Shown here: positions 53,501 to 64,000 of the stretch, piece by piece
How positions within the stretch are numbered: position 1 is the stretch's first letter
Layout of the letters: each line of letters starts with the position of its first letter
Assembly: GCF_000023865.1 (NCBI RefSeq)
Contig: NC_013159.1
Coordinates: 832,001 to 896,000, forward strand
Direction of reading: 5' to 3'
DNA length: 64,000 nt
DNA from: Saccharomonospora viridis DSM 43017
GTDB lineage: Bacteria > Actinomycetota > Actinomycetes > Mycobacteriales > Pseudonocardiaceae
The notes under the pieces: generated by a model
The model's database searches: none
Told to the model about the DNA's origin: nothing
What the model saw: the letters and a program-made list of their open reading frames with translations, nothing else
Translations under genes and position numbers: made by a program

Positions 53501-53601
53501 CTGCGCACGTGTCGGTCGTGCCGGGAGCGTTCGCCTCTCGACATCCTCGACCGCTTCGCGTGTAATGGCGATCACCCCGATGATCGCCTTGGAGGACGCC
53601 G

Positions 53602-55152
53602 ATGACCGCTGTCCGTTCCAGCACCGTCGCCGACATCGTGCGCCGCAGCGCCGCGCGACACCCTCACCGCATCGCCGTGAGATTCGGCGATCGGGAGTGG
53701 ACCTACGGTGATCTCGACGCCGCGGTGACGCGTACGGCCGCGCACCTGTTGTCGCTCGGACTGCGACACGGTGACAGGGTGGCCGCCTACGGCAAGAACT
53801 CCGATGCCTATCTGCTCGGATTCCTCGCCTGTGCGCGTGCCGGACTGGTCCACGTGCCCGTGAACTACAACCTCGTCGGAGACGAGTTGGCGTACCTGCT
53901 GGAGCAGTCCGGCAGCCGTGTCGCGCTCGCCGACCCCGCCCTGGTGGGCAACATCGACCACGCGGGGGTGGAGTTGGAGCGGGTGGTGCCGTTGCGCGAC
54001 GTCGACGGCAGTCTGCTCGACATCGCGCGTGCGGGCCGTGAGGGCGACGTGTCCGAACTGGACGTCGAGGTGTCCGACACCGACCTCGCCCAGTTGCTCT
54101 ACACCTCGGGCACCACGTCCCGTCCCAAGGGCGCGATGATGACGCATCGGGCGTTGGTGCACGAGTACCTGTCCTGCATCGTGGACCTCGACCTGTCGGC
54201 CGACGACGCGCCGCTGCACGTGATGCCGCTGTATCACAGCGCGCAGATGCACGTGTTCCTGTTGCCGTGGCTGGCCGTGGGCGCCACGAACACGGTGATG
54301 GAGACGCCGGACCCGACCGAGATCCTGCACCGGCTCGCCGCCGACCGGCACGGTGCGTTCTTCGCCGCACCGACGCTGTGGGTGGCGTTGGCCAACCACG
54401 CCGATTTCGGACGCGTGGACCTGTCGGCCCTGCGCAAGGCCTACTACGGTGCCTCGATCATGCCGGTGCCGGTGCTGAACCGGTTGCGCGAGGCGTTGCC
54501 GCAGTTGGGTTTCTACAACTGTTTCGGACAGTCGGAGATCGCGCCGTTGGCCACCGTGCTGCGCCCCGAGGAGCACGACGAACGTCCCGATTCGGCGGGT
54601 AAACCCGCGTTGTTCGTGGAACTGCGGGTGGTGGATCCCGACGGCAACGACGTGGCACCGGGTGAGCAGGGCGAGGTGGTGTACCGGTCGCCGCAGTTGG
54701 CGACGGGGTACTGGAACAAGCCGGAGGAGACCGCGGAGGCGTTCCGGGACGGCTGGTTCCACTCCGGTGATCTGGTGCGCATCGACGACGAGGGCTACAT
54801 CTACGTCGTGGACCGCATCAAGGACGTCATCAACACCGGCGGTGTGCTCGTGGCCTCGCGGGAGGTCGAGGAGGCCCTCTACACACATCCCGCGGTGGCG
54901 GAGGTCGCGGTCGTGGGGCTGCCCGACGACAAGTGGATCGAGGCCGTCACCGCGGTCGTGGTGCCCAAGGGCTCCGAGGACGACGTCAGCGCCGACGAGT
55001 TGATCGCCCACGCCAGGAAGTCGTTGTCGAGCTTCAAGGTGCCGAAGGCCGTGCACTTCGTCGACGACCTGCCTCGCAACGCCTCGGGGAAGATCCTCAA
55101 ACGAGAGTTGCGGCAACGCCTCGCCGGCGAACCGGTCTTTGAGACCGGGTGA
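53602..55152 (+). CDS. Acyl-CoA ligase (fatty-acid--CoA ligase family)
   Basis: A 516-residue ANL-superfamily adenylating enzyme. It has the P-loop LLYTSGTTSRPKGAMMTH, the substrate-pocket motif YYGASIMPVPVL, the hinge DGWFHSGDLVRIDDEGYIYVVDR, and the C-terminal lysine in NASGKILKRELRQ. It activates a carboxylic acid to its CoA thioester via acyl-AMP. Chain-length preference is not readable; FadD-like acyl-CoA synthetases of actinobacteria are closest. GGAGGA precedes ATG 53602. It is monocistronic and convergent with the MBL gene. Confidence 0.92.
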   Translation: MTAVRSSTVADIVRRSAARHPHRIAVRFGDREWTYGDLDAAVTRTAAHLLSLGLRHGDRVAAYGKNSDAYLLGFLACARAGLVHVPVNYNLVGDELAYLLEQSGSRVALADPALVGNIDHAGVELERVVPLRDVDGSLLDIARAGREGDVSELDVEVSDTDLAQLLYTSGTTSRPKGAMMTHRALVHEYLSCIVDLDLSADDAPLHVMPLYHSAQMHVFLLPWLAVGATNTVMETPDPTEILHRLAADRHGAFFAAPTLWVALANHADFGRVDLSALRKAYYGASIMPVPVLNRLREALPQLGFYNCFGQSEIAPLATVLRPEEHDERPDSAGKPALFVELRVVDPDGNDVAPGEQGEVVYRSPQLATGYWNKPEETAEAFRDGWFHSGDLVRIDDEGYIYVVDRIKDVINTGGVLVASREVEEALYTHPAVAEVAVVGLPDDKWIEAVTAVVVPKGSEDDVSADELIAHARKSLSSFKVPKAVHFVDDLPRNASGKILKRELRQRLAGEPVFETG

Positions 55153-55245
55153 GGCGCGTCGGCCAGCCGTCACGGTGCTTCGGCCGCGGTTCGTGCCGAC
55201 CCGCGTTCCGGGGGGTTCCGTGACACGTCGGCGCGCCCGTCGGGT

Positions 55246-56286
55246 TCAGGCGCCGGCGTAGTGGCGTAGACCTTCGGTGTCGGTGGCCGTCAACGTCTCC
55301 CGAGCCACGAGCAGATCCAGGTGTGCGGCGACCTCCAGAACCGCCAACGCCTGATTGAACGGGTCCAATTCGGTCAGAGTCCGCGCGCGGCGGGTCCAGG
55401 TGAGCCGCAGCGCGACCTCGTACGCCGTGTGTGCGCCGTCGGTCACGATCGCGGTGATCTCGTCGAGTCTGCGATCGTGGTGGCGCAGCAGCTCGTCCAC
55501 CCTGGCGTGCACGCTGGGGGAGACGGGGCCGTGGGCGGGCAGCATGCGGGCATCCGGCATCGACCGGACCAGCCGCAGCGAGTCGAGGAAATCCCGCAGT
55601 GGGAGTTCCACCGGGGCCGCGTGTAAGCCCACGGACGGGGTGATGTGCGGCAGTACGTGATCGCCGGTGAACAACAGGTCCGCGTCGGGGACGGCGAACA
55701 CGACGTGTCCCGCCGTGTGTCCGGGGGTGTGGACCACGTCGAGTCGGCGGCCGTCGAGTACGGTGCGCCGTCCCGACGTCAACCATTCGTCGGGCTCCTC
55801 CCACAGCTGCTTGCTCCTGTCCGGAGGTGTGGTGCCGAACGCCTTGGTCAGGGCTTCCAGTACGGGGCGGCCTCCCGCTCGGAGCAGCAGCGGCAGCTGG
55901 TCGGCCAGGGGAGGCCGGTCCGGTTCGGCCACGGCGGTCAGCGTCGCGCGTTCTTGGCGTCCCAACGCGATCGGGGTGCCGTACTCGCGTCGCACGGTCA
56001 CCGCCAGCGTGTAGTGGTCCTGGTGGACGTGCGTGATGAGGAACTCCCGGATGTCGCCCAGTCCCGCGCCGATGCCGGACAACGCGGCTTCCAGCTGGTC
56101 GCGGGCGTCTGGGATGGCCCACCCCGAGTCGATCAGGACCAGTGAGTCGCCGTCGGTCAATGCGTAGACGTTGACCGCTTTCAAACCGTCGTTCGGCATC
56201 GGTAGCGGGATGCGGTAGACGCCGGGGGCTACGTGGTAGACCCCCGGTTCGGTCCAGGGCCGGACACCATCCTCGAGCGGTCGCAT
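55246..56286 (-). CDS. MBL-fold metallohydrolase
   Basis: A 346-residue metallo-beta-lactamase-fold hydrolase. The zinc signature HVHQDH comes near residue 85, HTPGHTAGHVVF gives the next histidine, TGDHVLPH the bridging aspartate region, and MLPAHGP the last histidine. The C-terminal 100 residues contain a small helical domain (HDRRLDEITAIV). The layout resembles glyoxalase II-like or lactonase-type hydrolases with a C-terminal winged helix. The substrate is unknown. Confidence 0.88.
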   Translation of the reverse strand: MRPLEDGVRPWTEPGVYHVAPGVYRIPLPMPNDGLKAVNVYALTDGDSLVLIDSGWAIPDARDQLEAALSGIGAGLGDIREFLITHVHQDHYTLAVTVRREYGTPIALGRQERATLTAVAEPDRPPLADQLPLLLRAGGRPVLEALTKAFGTTPPDRSKQLWEEPDEWLTSGRRTVLDGRRLDVVHTPGHTAGHVVFAVPDADLLFTGDHVLPHITPSVGLHAAPVELPLRDFLDSLRLVRSMPDARMLPAHGPVSPSVHARVDELLRHHDRRLDEITAIVTDGAHTAYEVALRLTWTRRARTLTELDPFNQALAVLEVAAHLDLLVARETLTATDTEGLRHYAGA

Positions 56287-56369
56287 GCGGGTGATGAGAC
56301 CAGGTTCTCGAGGGGAACAGGAGTCCGGTGAGAGCTACCTCACTGAGCGCTTGTTCATGTGGTTACCGT

Positions 56370-57212
56370 TCAGTCACCACCACTTTCCGTGATCAGTCGC
56401 TCCAGCTCGCGGCGCAGCAGGCCCATGCGCGCGTCCGCCAGCAGCGGGATCTCATGACGCCGCTTGCGTACCGCGCGGAGGTCTATGTCGACCACCGTGA
56501 GCGATTCCTCCCAGTCGGGCGCGGCGGTGACCACGGATCCCCAGGGGTCGAGCACCCGCGAACCGCCCCAGAAACGCACCCCGGCCTCGTCGCCCACCCT
56601 GTTGACGAACACCACCCAGCACTGCTGCATGCGCGCGGTGAACGTGAGCAGGTCGTGCCAGTACTCGGCCGGGTCGAACGAGCCGCCCGTCGGTTTCGCC
56701 GCACTGTTGGCGGGGACGATGAGCAGTTCCGCACCGTCCTGCGCGGCCAGCCACGGCAACATCGGCTGCCAAGCGTCGTTGCAGACCAACGTGGCGAACC
56801 TGCCGTGCCGGGTATCGAAGGCCCGCATGTGCTGCCCGGGACTGGCGTGCTTGCGCTCCTCCCAGATCAGGTAGTTCGGCAGGTACAGCTTGCGATGGTT
56901 GTGCACGAGAGCGCCGTTGGACAGGTACAGGGCCGAGTTGTGCCTGCGGATACGGCCGTCCTCCAACAGCCCGATCACGACATCCGGCCCATGCCGGGAC
57001 AAGGCGGCGAGGCGCGGATCGTCCGGCCACAGCGAGATGTCGGAGACATTGTCGGTGAGTCGGCCCAGCGCGTAGCCCGTGAGACTCAACTCCGGGAACA
57101 CGACCAGGTCGGCCTCCCGTTCGGCCGCTTGCTTGATGATGCGCTCGGCATCGGCCAGATTGCCTTCCACGTCACCAAGCCGACAGTCGGTCTGTGCCAG
57201 CGCCACCCTCAT
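56370..57212 (-). CDS. Carbon-nitrogen hydrolase (nitrilase superfamily)
   Basis: A 280-residue amidase. The catalytic triad is visible: Glu in VVFPELSLTGY, Lys in NHRKLYLPNY and Cys in LVCNDAWQPM. The start is ATG 57212 with GGGAGG eight bases upstream. The NAD-synthetase-type glutaminase or omega-amidase branch is plausible, but no synthetase domain is attached. The flanking genes (MBL hydrolase, methionine synthase-like) give no clear pathway. Confidence 0.88.
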   Translation of the reverse strand: MRVALAQTDCRLGDVEGNLADAERIIKQAAEREADLVVFPELSLTGYALGRLTDNVSDISLWPDDPRLAALSRHGPDVVIGLLEDGRIRRHNSALYLSNGALVHNHRKLYLPNYLIWEERKHASPGQHMRAFDTRHGRFATLVCNDAWQPMLPWLAAQDGAELLIVPANSAAKPTGGSFDPAEYWHDLLTFTARMQQCWVVFVNRVGDEAGVRFWGGSRVLDPWGSVVTAAPDWEESLTVVDIDLRAVRKRRHEIPLLADARMGLLRRELERLITESGGD

Positions 57213-57390
57213 GCGCCTCACCTCCCTTGTTCCTTTGCCTGCTTGTTGCCCGCATCACGCGTTCGTGCGAGGCAACGCGAACACTCCGAAGGTACGGCAC
57301 GGATAGCCGCTCTGACGACCGGCGATTCGGGTGGTGAGCTGGGCAGACCCGCTCAGCCGCGGGAGAGTGGGCAACGGCACAATCGAGAAC

Positions 57391-58455
57391 GTGACCAGTG
57401 GTGAGACAGGCGGTGAGACAGGCGAGGCGCGGTACCCGTGGCCGAAGGGTGCGGCGACGGGGGTCGGCTCGATGCCGGGCACCGATCCGGGAGAGGCCGC
57501 CGCGATCGTGTTCGGTGAACTCCCCGAGTTCCCGCACCTTTTCGAACTCCCCGCACGGGGTGCGGGCGCCGACGTGATCGGCCGTACCGCTGCGCTGCTC
57601 GTGGACCTCGCCGTCGAGATCGTGCCGTCGGGTTACCGCGTCACCGCGAAGCCGGGACGTGACCATCGGCGGGCCGTGGACCTGCTGCGTTGGGACGTCG
57701 ACGCCTTCAGCGAGGCGGCCGATGAGGGCTCCCCCTCGGTGGTGAAGACCCAACTCGCCGGACCGTGGACGCTGGCGGCCGGGGTCGAACTGGCACGGGG
57801 GCACCGGGTGCTCACCGACCACGGTGCGTTGCGGGACTTCACCGAATCGCTGATCGAGGGTGTGGCCGCGCACGTGTCCGAACTGGCCGAGCGCACGGGT
57901 GCCCGCGTGGTGGTGCAACTCGACGAGCCCACCCTGCCGGACGTCCTGGCCGGATCGCTGCCCACGCCGTCCGGCTACGGGACCGTGGCCGCCGTCCCCG
58001 AACCGCAGGCCCGGGAACTCCTCGGGACCGTCGTCGACGCCGCCCGCGCCGCCACCGGATGTCCCGTCGTCGTGCACTGCTGTGCCCGCCGGCCGCCCGT
58101 CGGACTGTTGAGAGCGGCGGGTGCCGATGCCGTCTCACTCGACGCGACACTGCTCGACGACGCTCCGGGCGAGCTGCTCGACGAGATCGGGGAGGCCTAC
58201 GACGCCGAGGTCATGTTCCTGCTGGGGCTCGTCCCCGGCCGCGCCCCTGACCGCCGCCCCGAGCTGAAGCAGTTGGCGCGTCCGGCGTTCGACCTCGTGG
58301 ACCGGTTGGGGTTCGCCCGTTCCACCCTCGCCGAGCGGGTCCTGCCCACTCCCACGTGCGGCCTCGCCGGCGCCACGGGGGAGTGGCTGCGCACGGCGCT
58401 GTCGTTGACCCGGGATCTCGGCAAAGCGTTCATCGATCCACCCGAAGGCTGGTAG
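57391..58455 (+). CDS. Methionine synthase-like protein (MetE C-terminal domain family)
   Basis: A 354-residue protein of the UROD/MetE-like fold, as in mycobacterial Rv3015c-type proteins. It begins near GAATGVGSMPGTDPGEAA and has VVKTQLAGPWTLAAGVEL, VVVQLDEPTLP and the metal-ligand-like VVVHCCARRP and TPTCGLAGA. Only the catalytic half of MetE is present (MetE is about 750 residues), so it may be a core methyltransferase that uses a partner protein or a different methyl donor. GTG 57391 is assumed; GTG 57367 is also possible. The next gene starts 2 bases after the stop. Confidence 0.85.
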   Translation: MTSGETGGETGEARYPWPKGAATGVGSMPGTDPGEAAAIVFGELPEFPHLFELPARGAGADVIGRTAALLVDLAVEIVPSGYRVTAKPGRDHRRAVDLLRWDVDAFSEAADEGSPSVVKTQLAGPWTLAAGVELARGHRVLTDHGALRDFTESLIEGVAAHVSELAERTGARVVVQLDEPTLPDVLAGSLPTPSGYGTVAAVPEPQARELLGTVVDAARAATGCPVVVHCCARRPPVGLLRAAGADAVSLDATLLDDAPGELLDEIGEAYDAEVMFLLGLVPGRAPDRRPELKQLARPAFDLVDRLGFARSTLAERVLPTPTCGLAGATGEWLRTALSLTRDLGKAFIDPPEGW

Positions 58456-58457
58456 TA

Positions 58458-61368
<2,911 letters not shown>

Positions 61369-61375
61369 GGCGCCG

Positions 61376-61425
61376 TGTCCGCAGTCTGTGTCGCCGTGTC
61401 CGCAGCGTGCGTAGTAGTGTCCACA
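61376..61425 (+). repeat. 21-bp tandem repeat array after ligA
   Basis: TGTCCGCA at 61376 and 61397 and TGTCCACA at 61418 keep the 21-bp period and share tails of the GTCTGTGTCGCCG / GTGCGTAGTAG type. The array is in ligA sense and starts 8 bases after the stop (TGA 61366-61368). It ends just before the GNAT gene's leader. Confidence 0.88.
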
Positions 61426-61481
61426 GCTTGTCGAAACACGCGGCCGCAGCTGCACCCGAGCCGGCCGGAGGGAGACGTCTC

Positions 61482-61982
61482 ATGAGCGATGTCTACGTGC
61501 GTACCGCTCGCCCCGAGGAGTTTTCCGCGGTGGGGGAGCTGACGGTGACCGCGTACCGGGTCAACGGTTACCTCGAGCAGGAGGACGGTCGGCGGTACTC
61601 GCGTTCCCTGCAGGATGCGGCACGCAGGGCCGAGCACGGACAGCTGCTCGTCGCCGTCGACGGCGAGGGAACGCTCCTGGGCACCGCCACCTTGGTCGGG
61701 CCCGACTCCGCGCTGGCGGAGATGTGTGTCGACGGTGAGGCCGAACTGCGCATGCTCGCGGTGGCGCCACACGCGCGTGGCCGTGGGGTCGGGGAGACGT
61801 TGACCACGGCGGTGCTCGATCTCGCCCGCGAACGCGGTGCGACACGCGTGGTGTTGTGCACCCTCGCCGAGATGACCAGGGCGCACCGGCTCTATGAGCG
61901 ACTCGGGTTCACCCGTGTGCCCTCCCGCGACTGGTACACCGATGCGGGGCGGCTGCTGATGGCGTATACCAAGGACCTGTGA
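61482..61982 (+). CDS. GNAT-family N-acetyltransferase
   Basis: A 166-residue GNAT enzyme with ATG 61482 behind GGAGGGAG. The acetyl-CoA motif is LAVAPHARGRGVGETLTTAVL (R-x-x-G-x-G), followed by VLCTLAEMTRAHRLYERLGFTRVPSRDW. These are motif B features common in Rim-like and antibiotic acetyltransferases. The acceptor is unknown. The ATG is about 110 bases after the ligA stop, with the repeat array in between, so it may be a separate transcript. Confidence 0.9.
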   Translation: MSDVYVRTARPEEFSAVGELTVTAYRVNGYLEQEDGRRYSRSLQDAARRAEHGQLLVAVDGEGTLLGTATLVGPDSALAEMCVDGEAELRMLAVAPHARGRGVGETLTTAVLDLARERGATRVVLCTLAEMTRAHRLYERLGFTRVPSRDWYTDAGRLLMAYTKDL

Positions 61983-61989
61983 CGCCGGA

Positions 61990-62610
61990 TCAGCCGCGGG
62001 TGTCCTTGCGCAGCAGCACGGCGACGACCAGGGCGATCGTCGTCACCCCGAGACCCGCCACCACCGTGCCGCCCAGGCCGAGGTGATCGACGACCCACGC
62101 GAGTGTCTTGCGGCTGCGTGACTCGGGATCGGCCAGGACGGTGGCGGCGAACACCGCCGCCACGGCGCCCACCCCGGCCAGGGCCCAGCGGCCGCGACGC
62201 TCGTCGAGTCCGGTGCGATGCACGATCATGCGCCCCGCGCGCAGGATCCGCCGTACCCGCAGGATGCGGAACGCCCCGAGCATCAACAGGATCCGTAACA
62301 CCTGTGTCGGGCCGATGACGAACACCACTGCGGGCACGGTGATCGCGACGATCAGCAGCTGGGCCCGATAGCGTCGCACGAACAGGCGTACGCTGCCGCT
62401 GAACCACAACAGCGCGGCCGATTCGCCCACCAACACGGCGAGGGAGAGCCAGTTGAGCACCCTGCCGACCACGCCGGGGAGGCCGGGTGCGGTGGTGAGG
62501 AAGACCGCGGGTATCGACAGGAGCGCGGCAGCCAGGACGGGGACGGCCAGGGATTGTTGAATCCGTCGGGCACGGTCGTCGTCCGGGGCGGTACGGCGCA
62601 TCAGCCGCAT
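61990..62610 (-). CDS. Voltage-sensor-like membrane protein without a K+ selectivity filter
   Basis: A 206-residue membrane protein resembling a six-helix cation channel. Hydrophobic segments are near residues 17-40, 46-65, 78-98 and 100-120. An S4-like helix RILLMLGAFRILRVRRILRAGR has arginines every third or fourth residue. Two more helices follow (WALAGVGAVAAVFAATVLA and GGTVVAGLGVTTIALVVAVLL), but between them there is no TVGYGD filter; the loop reads VVDHLGLGG. It may be a degenerate channel, a regulatory subunit or a sensor. The start is uncertain (ATG 62610 or 62601). Confidence 0.7.
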   Translation of the reverse strand: MRLMRRTAPDDDRARRIQQSLAVPVLAAALLSIPAVFLTTAPGLPGVVGRVLNWLSLAVLVGESAALLWFSGSVRLFVRRYRAQLLIVAITVPAVVFVIGPTQVLRILLMLGAFRILRVRRILRAGRMIVHRTGLDERRGRWALAGVGAVAAVFAATVLADPESRSRKTLAWVVDHLGLGGTVVAGLGVTTIALVVAVLLRKDTRG

Positions 62611-62671
62611 GACGGTACACGGCGTCGGTCCGGTTCGACCCACTGGACCGGTATGTCAGGGATGGCGGGTT

Positions 62672-62734
62672 CGACTACGCGGACCGTGGGCGCGGCTACG
62701 CAGGGTGTGGACGCGAGATGTTGGGAGAGGTTCA
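62672..62734 (-). repeat. Decayed 21-bp repeat array after the ACT-domain gene
   Basis: Read in the minus direction from the ACT gene's TGA (62734-62732), a unit starting CGTCCACA begins exactly 21 bases later (62713-62693) and a second starting CGCCCACG follows (62692-62672). They keep tails CCTGCGTAGCCG and CGCGTAGTCG and match the family consensus at about 18 and 16 of 21 positions, mostly with transition differences. The stop codon is in the 21-bp register. Confidence 0.7.
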
Positions 62735-63400
62735 GCCTTGCAGGACCACCGTCACGATGCCGGCGAGGTGAGCCAGGCGTGCGACCTCGGCGGCGCGGAA
62801 CATCGGTCCTCCGGGCCGGCCCACCAGAAGTGCCCGTTCGGGTTTGCCGATGGGGGTGGCGGCGAGTTCGGTGCCGAGTTCGCGCCACATCTCGGGCACC
62901 CACGGCGCTTCGGCGTCCAGCACGGTGGCGTGTTCCAACGGCAGCCACGGCAGTTCACCCAATGGTGCTTCCGGTGCGGCGGTGGACGACGCCAGCCGGG
63001 TGACGCCGCTGTCCCCGTCGTCCTCACTGCCGACCTCCACGACGATCGACCACCCGGCTCGCACGATCCGGGGAACCCCGTCGGCCAACAGTTCGAGTCC
63101 GGACTCGGGCTGAGAGGCGATCGCCTCGACGAGTTCGAGCTCTCGGTGTGTGTCGAGGACACCCGCGTACGGCCGCACGGCGTCGACCTCGACCCCGTCG
63201 ACGCTCTCGGCCGCGGTGATGAGCGTGTCGGGCAATCGACCGGCGGGAAGCTCGACCACGAAGTCGTCGATCGCGATACCGTTGCCCCGCTCGACGACGT
63301 TGACACTGAGAATGTCGGCTCCCGCCATGCCCAGGGCGCTGGCCACGGCGCCGAGAGTCCCAGGAGCGTCCGGGAGCTGAACCCGGATCAGGAAAGACAA
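62732..63400 (-). CDS. ACT-domain-containing protein
   Basis: A 222-residue soluble protein. Residues 1-75 form an ACT domain (LIRVQLPDAPGTLGAVASALGMAGADILSVNVVER), the fold that binds amino acids in regulatory proteins. The remaining 145 residues have no named domain but contain a compact core (VLDAEAPWVPEMWRELGTELAATPIGKPERALLVGRPGGP). It is probably a sensor of an amino acid. It is divergent from gatC; a decayed repeat array follows its stop. Confidence 0.85.
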   Translation of the reverse strand: MSFLIRVQLPDAPGTLGAVASALGMAGADILSVNVVERGNGIAIDDFVVELPAGRLPDTLITAAESVDGVEVDAVRPYAGVLDTHRELELVEAIASQPESGLELLADGVPRIVRAGWSIVVEVGSEDDGDSGVTRLASSTAAPEAPLGELPWLPLEHATVLDAEAPWVPEMWRELGTELAATPIGKPERALLVGRPGGPMFRAAEVARLAHLAGIVTVVLQG

Positions 63401-63612
63401 CGTGAACCCCTTTCCTCGGCCAGCGTCCTCACCTCTTCATGCTCACGTTCACCGACCGATGATTGTGACAGTTCGGGCTCCTGTGTGGGTAGTCGCTGTC
63501 GGGGCCGGACCCGAGACGAGCGAATGACACCGCAGGTCATAGACTGCCTTGGGTAACACCCGAATCGGCAACGTCTGAGTTGAGAATCGAGAACACCCCG
63601 GGAGTCGCCCGC

Positions 63613-63912
63613 GTGTCGAACATTTCCCGCGACGAGATCGCGCATTTGGCCAAGCTGGCGCGAATGAATGTCACTGAGGAAGAGCTGGACCTTTTCGTGG
63701 GCCGGCTCGACCAGGTCCTGAACGAAGTGGCGAAGGTCAGCGAGGTCGCGTCCGACGACATTCCGCCGATGACGCACGCCGTCGCGTTGACCAATGCCTT
63801 CCGTGACGACGAGGTGCGGCCGGGGCTGAGTCAGGAAGAGGCGCTGTCGGGTGCTCCGGCGGTGGAGGACGGCAGGTTCCGGGTGCCGCGCATTCTTGGG
63901 GAAGAGCAGTGA
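63613..63912 (+). CDS. gatC: Asp/Glu-tRNA amidotransferase subunit C
   Basis: A 99-residue GatC with the family start ISRDEIAHLAKLARMNVTEEEL and the conserved end LREDEV-like FRDDEVRPGLSQEEALSGAPAVEDGRFRVPRIL. It stabilises GatA and GatB in the complex that amidates Glu-tRNA(Gln) and Asp-tRNA(Asn). GTG 63613 is preferred, since the eleven residues upstream are not conserved. It overlaps gatA by a GTGA junction. Confidence 0.94.
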   Translation: MSNISRDEIAHLAKLARMNVTEEELDLFVGRLDQVLNEVAKVSEVASDDIPPMTHAVALTNAFRDDEVRPGLSQEEALSGAPAVEDGRFRVPRILGEEQ

Positions 63913-64000
63913 CCGATCTGACGAGGCTGTCCGCCGCCGAATTGGCGGAGAAAATCCATTCGCGTGAGGTGTCCGCCGAGGAGGTGACCAAGGCTCATCT
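63909..64000 (+). CDS. gatA: Asp/Glu-tRNA amidotransferase subunit A, 5' end
   Basis: The first 30 codons of gatA, starting at the GTG that overlaps the gatC stop and running off the right edge. The visible sequence LTRLSAAELAEKIHSREVSAEEVTKAH is the typical N-terminal helix pair of the amidase subunit, whose catalytic Ser-cisSer-Lys triad lies beyond the window. The assignment rests on this start and the gatC neighbour. Confidence 0.9.
   Translation, partial: MTDLTRLSAAELAEKIHSREVSAEEVTKAH

Overview
The window is a GC-rich actinobacterial chromosome segment. GTG starts are frequent, genes overlap as ATGA or GTGA, and there is a WhiB regulator, a DUF3558 lipoprotein, DUF3040 and DUF574 families and a 10-methyl fatty acid gene pair. 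Together these point to the Pseudonocardiaceae, probably Saccharomonospora or a close relative. The genus is an inference; the phylum is secure. About 57 protein genes are supported. I found no rRNA, tRNA, CRISPR array, insertion sequence or prophage.

Layout. 1-3.0 kb: 3' end of a group 1h (group 5) high-affinity [NiFe] hydrogenase operon, with its large subunit and five small accessory genes. 3.1-6.1 kb: methyltransferase, WhiB regulator, RNase Z and CBS-domain protein, all on the minus strand. 6.7-11.3 kb: topoisomerase IV-type subunits B and A. 11.6-14.7 kb: lipoprotein, SPW-type membrane protein, tandem universal stress protein, DUF3558 lipoprotein and a frameshifted ESX-like gene. 14.8-18.9 kb: AI-2E transporter, DUF1360, DUF3040, purC and a DUF574 methyltransferase. 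18.9-26.1 kb: a minus-strand block of MerR regulator, tmsA/tmsB (10-methyl-branched fatty acid synthesis), class II diterpene cyclase, cytochrome P450 and UbiA-family membrane enzyme. 26.2-29.1 kb: small proteins and an NDH-2-like oxidoreductase. 29.4-32.7 kb: an ATP-grasp enzyme paired with a CocE-type hydrolase. 32.8-37.9 kb: greA-like gene, tex, ilvD and a DUF7715 gene. 38.1-42.1 kb: cobalamin genes cobB, cobS, cobT and cobU. 43.4-48.3 kb: a GntR-controlled hydroxyacid block (hydroxyacid-oxoacid transhydrogenase and a fused FAD/Fe-S D-lactate or glycolate dehydrogenase). 48.5-64 kb: mtnA, MFS transporter, cysteine desulfurase with mnmA, acyl-CoA ligase, MBL hydrolase, nitrilase-family amidase, methionine synthase-like protein, a DUF695-like protein, ligA, GNAT, a voltage-sensor-like membrane protein, ACT-domain protein, gatC and the start of gatA.

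Two things stand out. First, a 21-bp tandem repeat family (core TGTCCGCA) occurs at six places in 64 kb. Each time it starts within about 20 bases after the stop codon of an unrelated gene and lies in that gene's sense orientation, on either strand. In three cases the stop codon itself sits in the 21-bp register. This looks like an undescribed 3'-end-associated element. Second, the diterpene block has a class II (DXDD) cyclase, a P450 and a UbiA-family enzyme but no ordinary class I terpene synthase, so the UbiA protein may supply the diphosphate-handling step. Smaller oddities are a CobB lacking its glutaminase cysteine, a 14-G tract, a 23-bp perfect palindrome upstream of the hydroxyacid genes and a voltage-sensor-like protein without a potassium selectivity filter.
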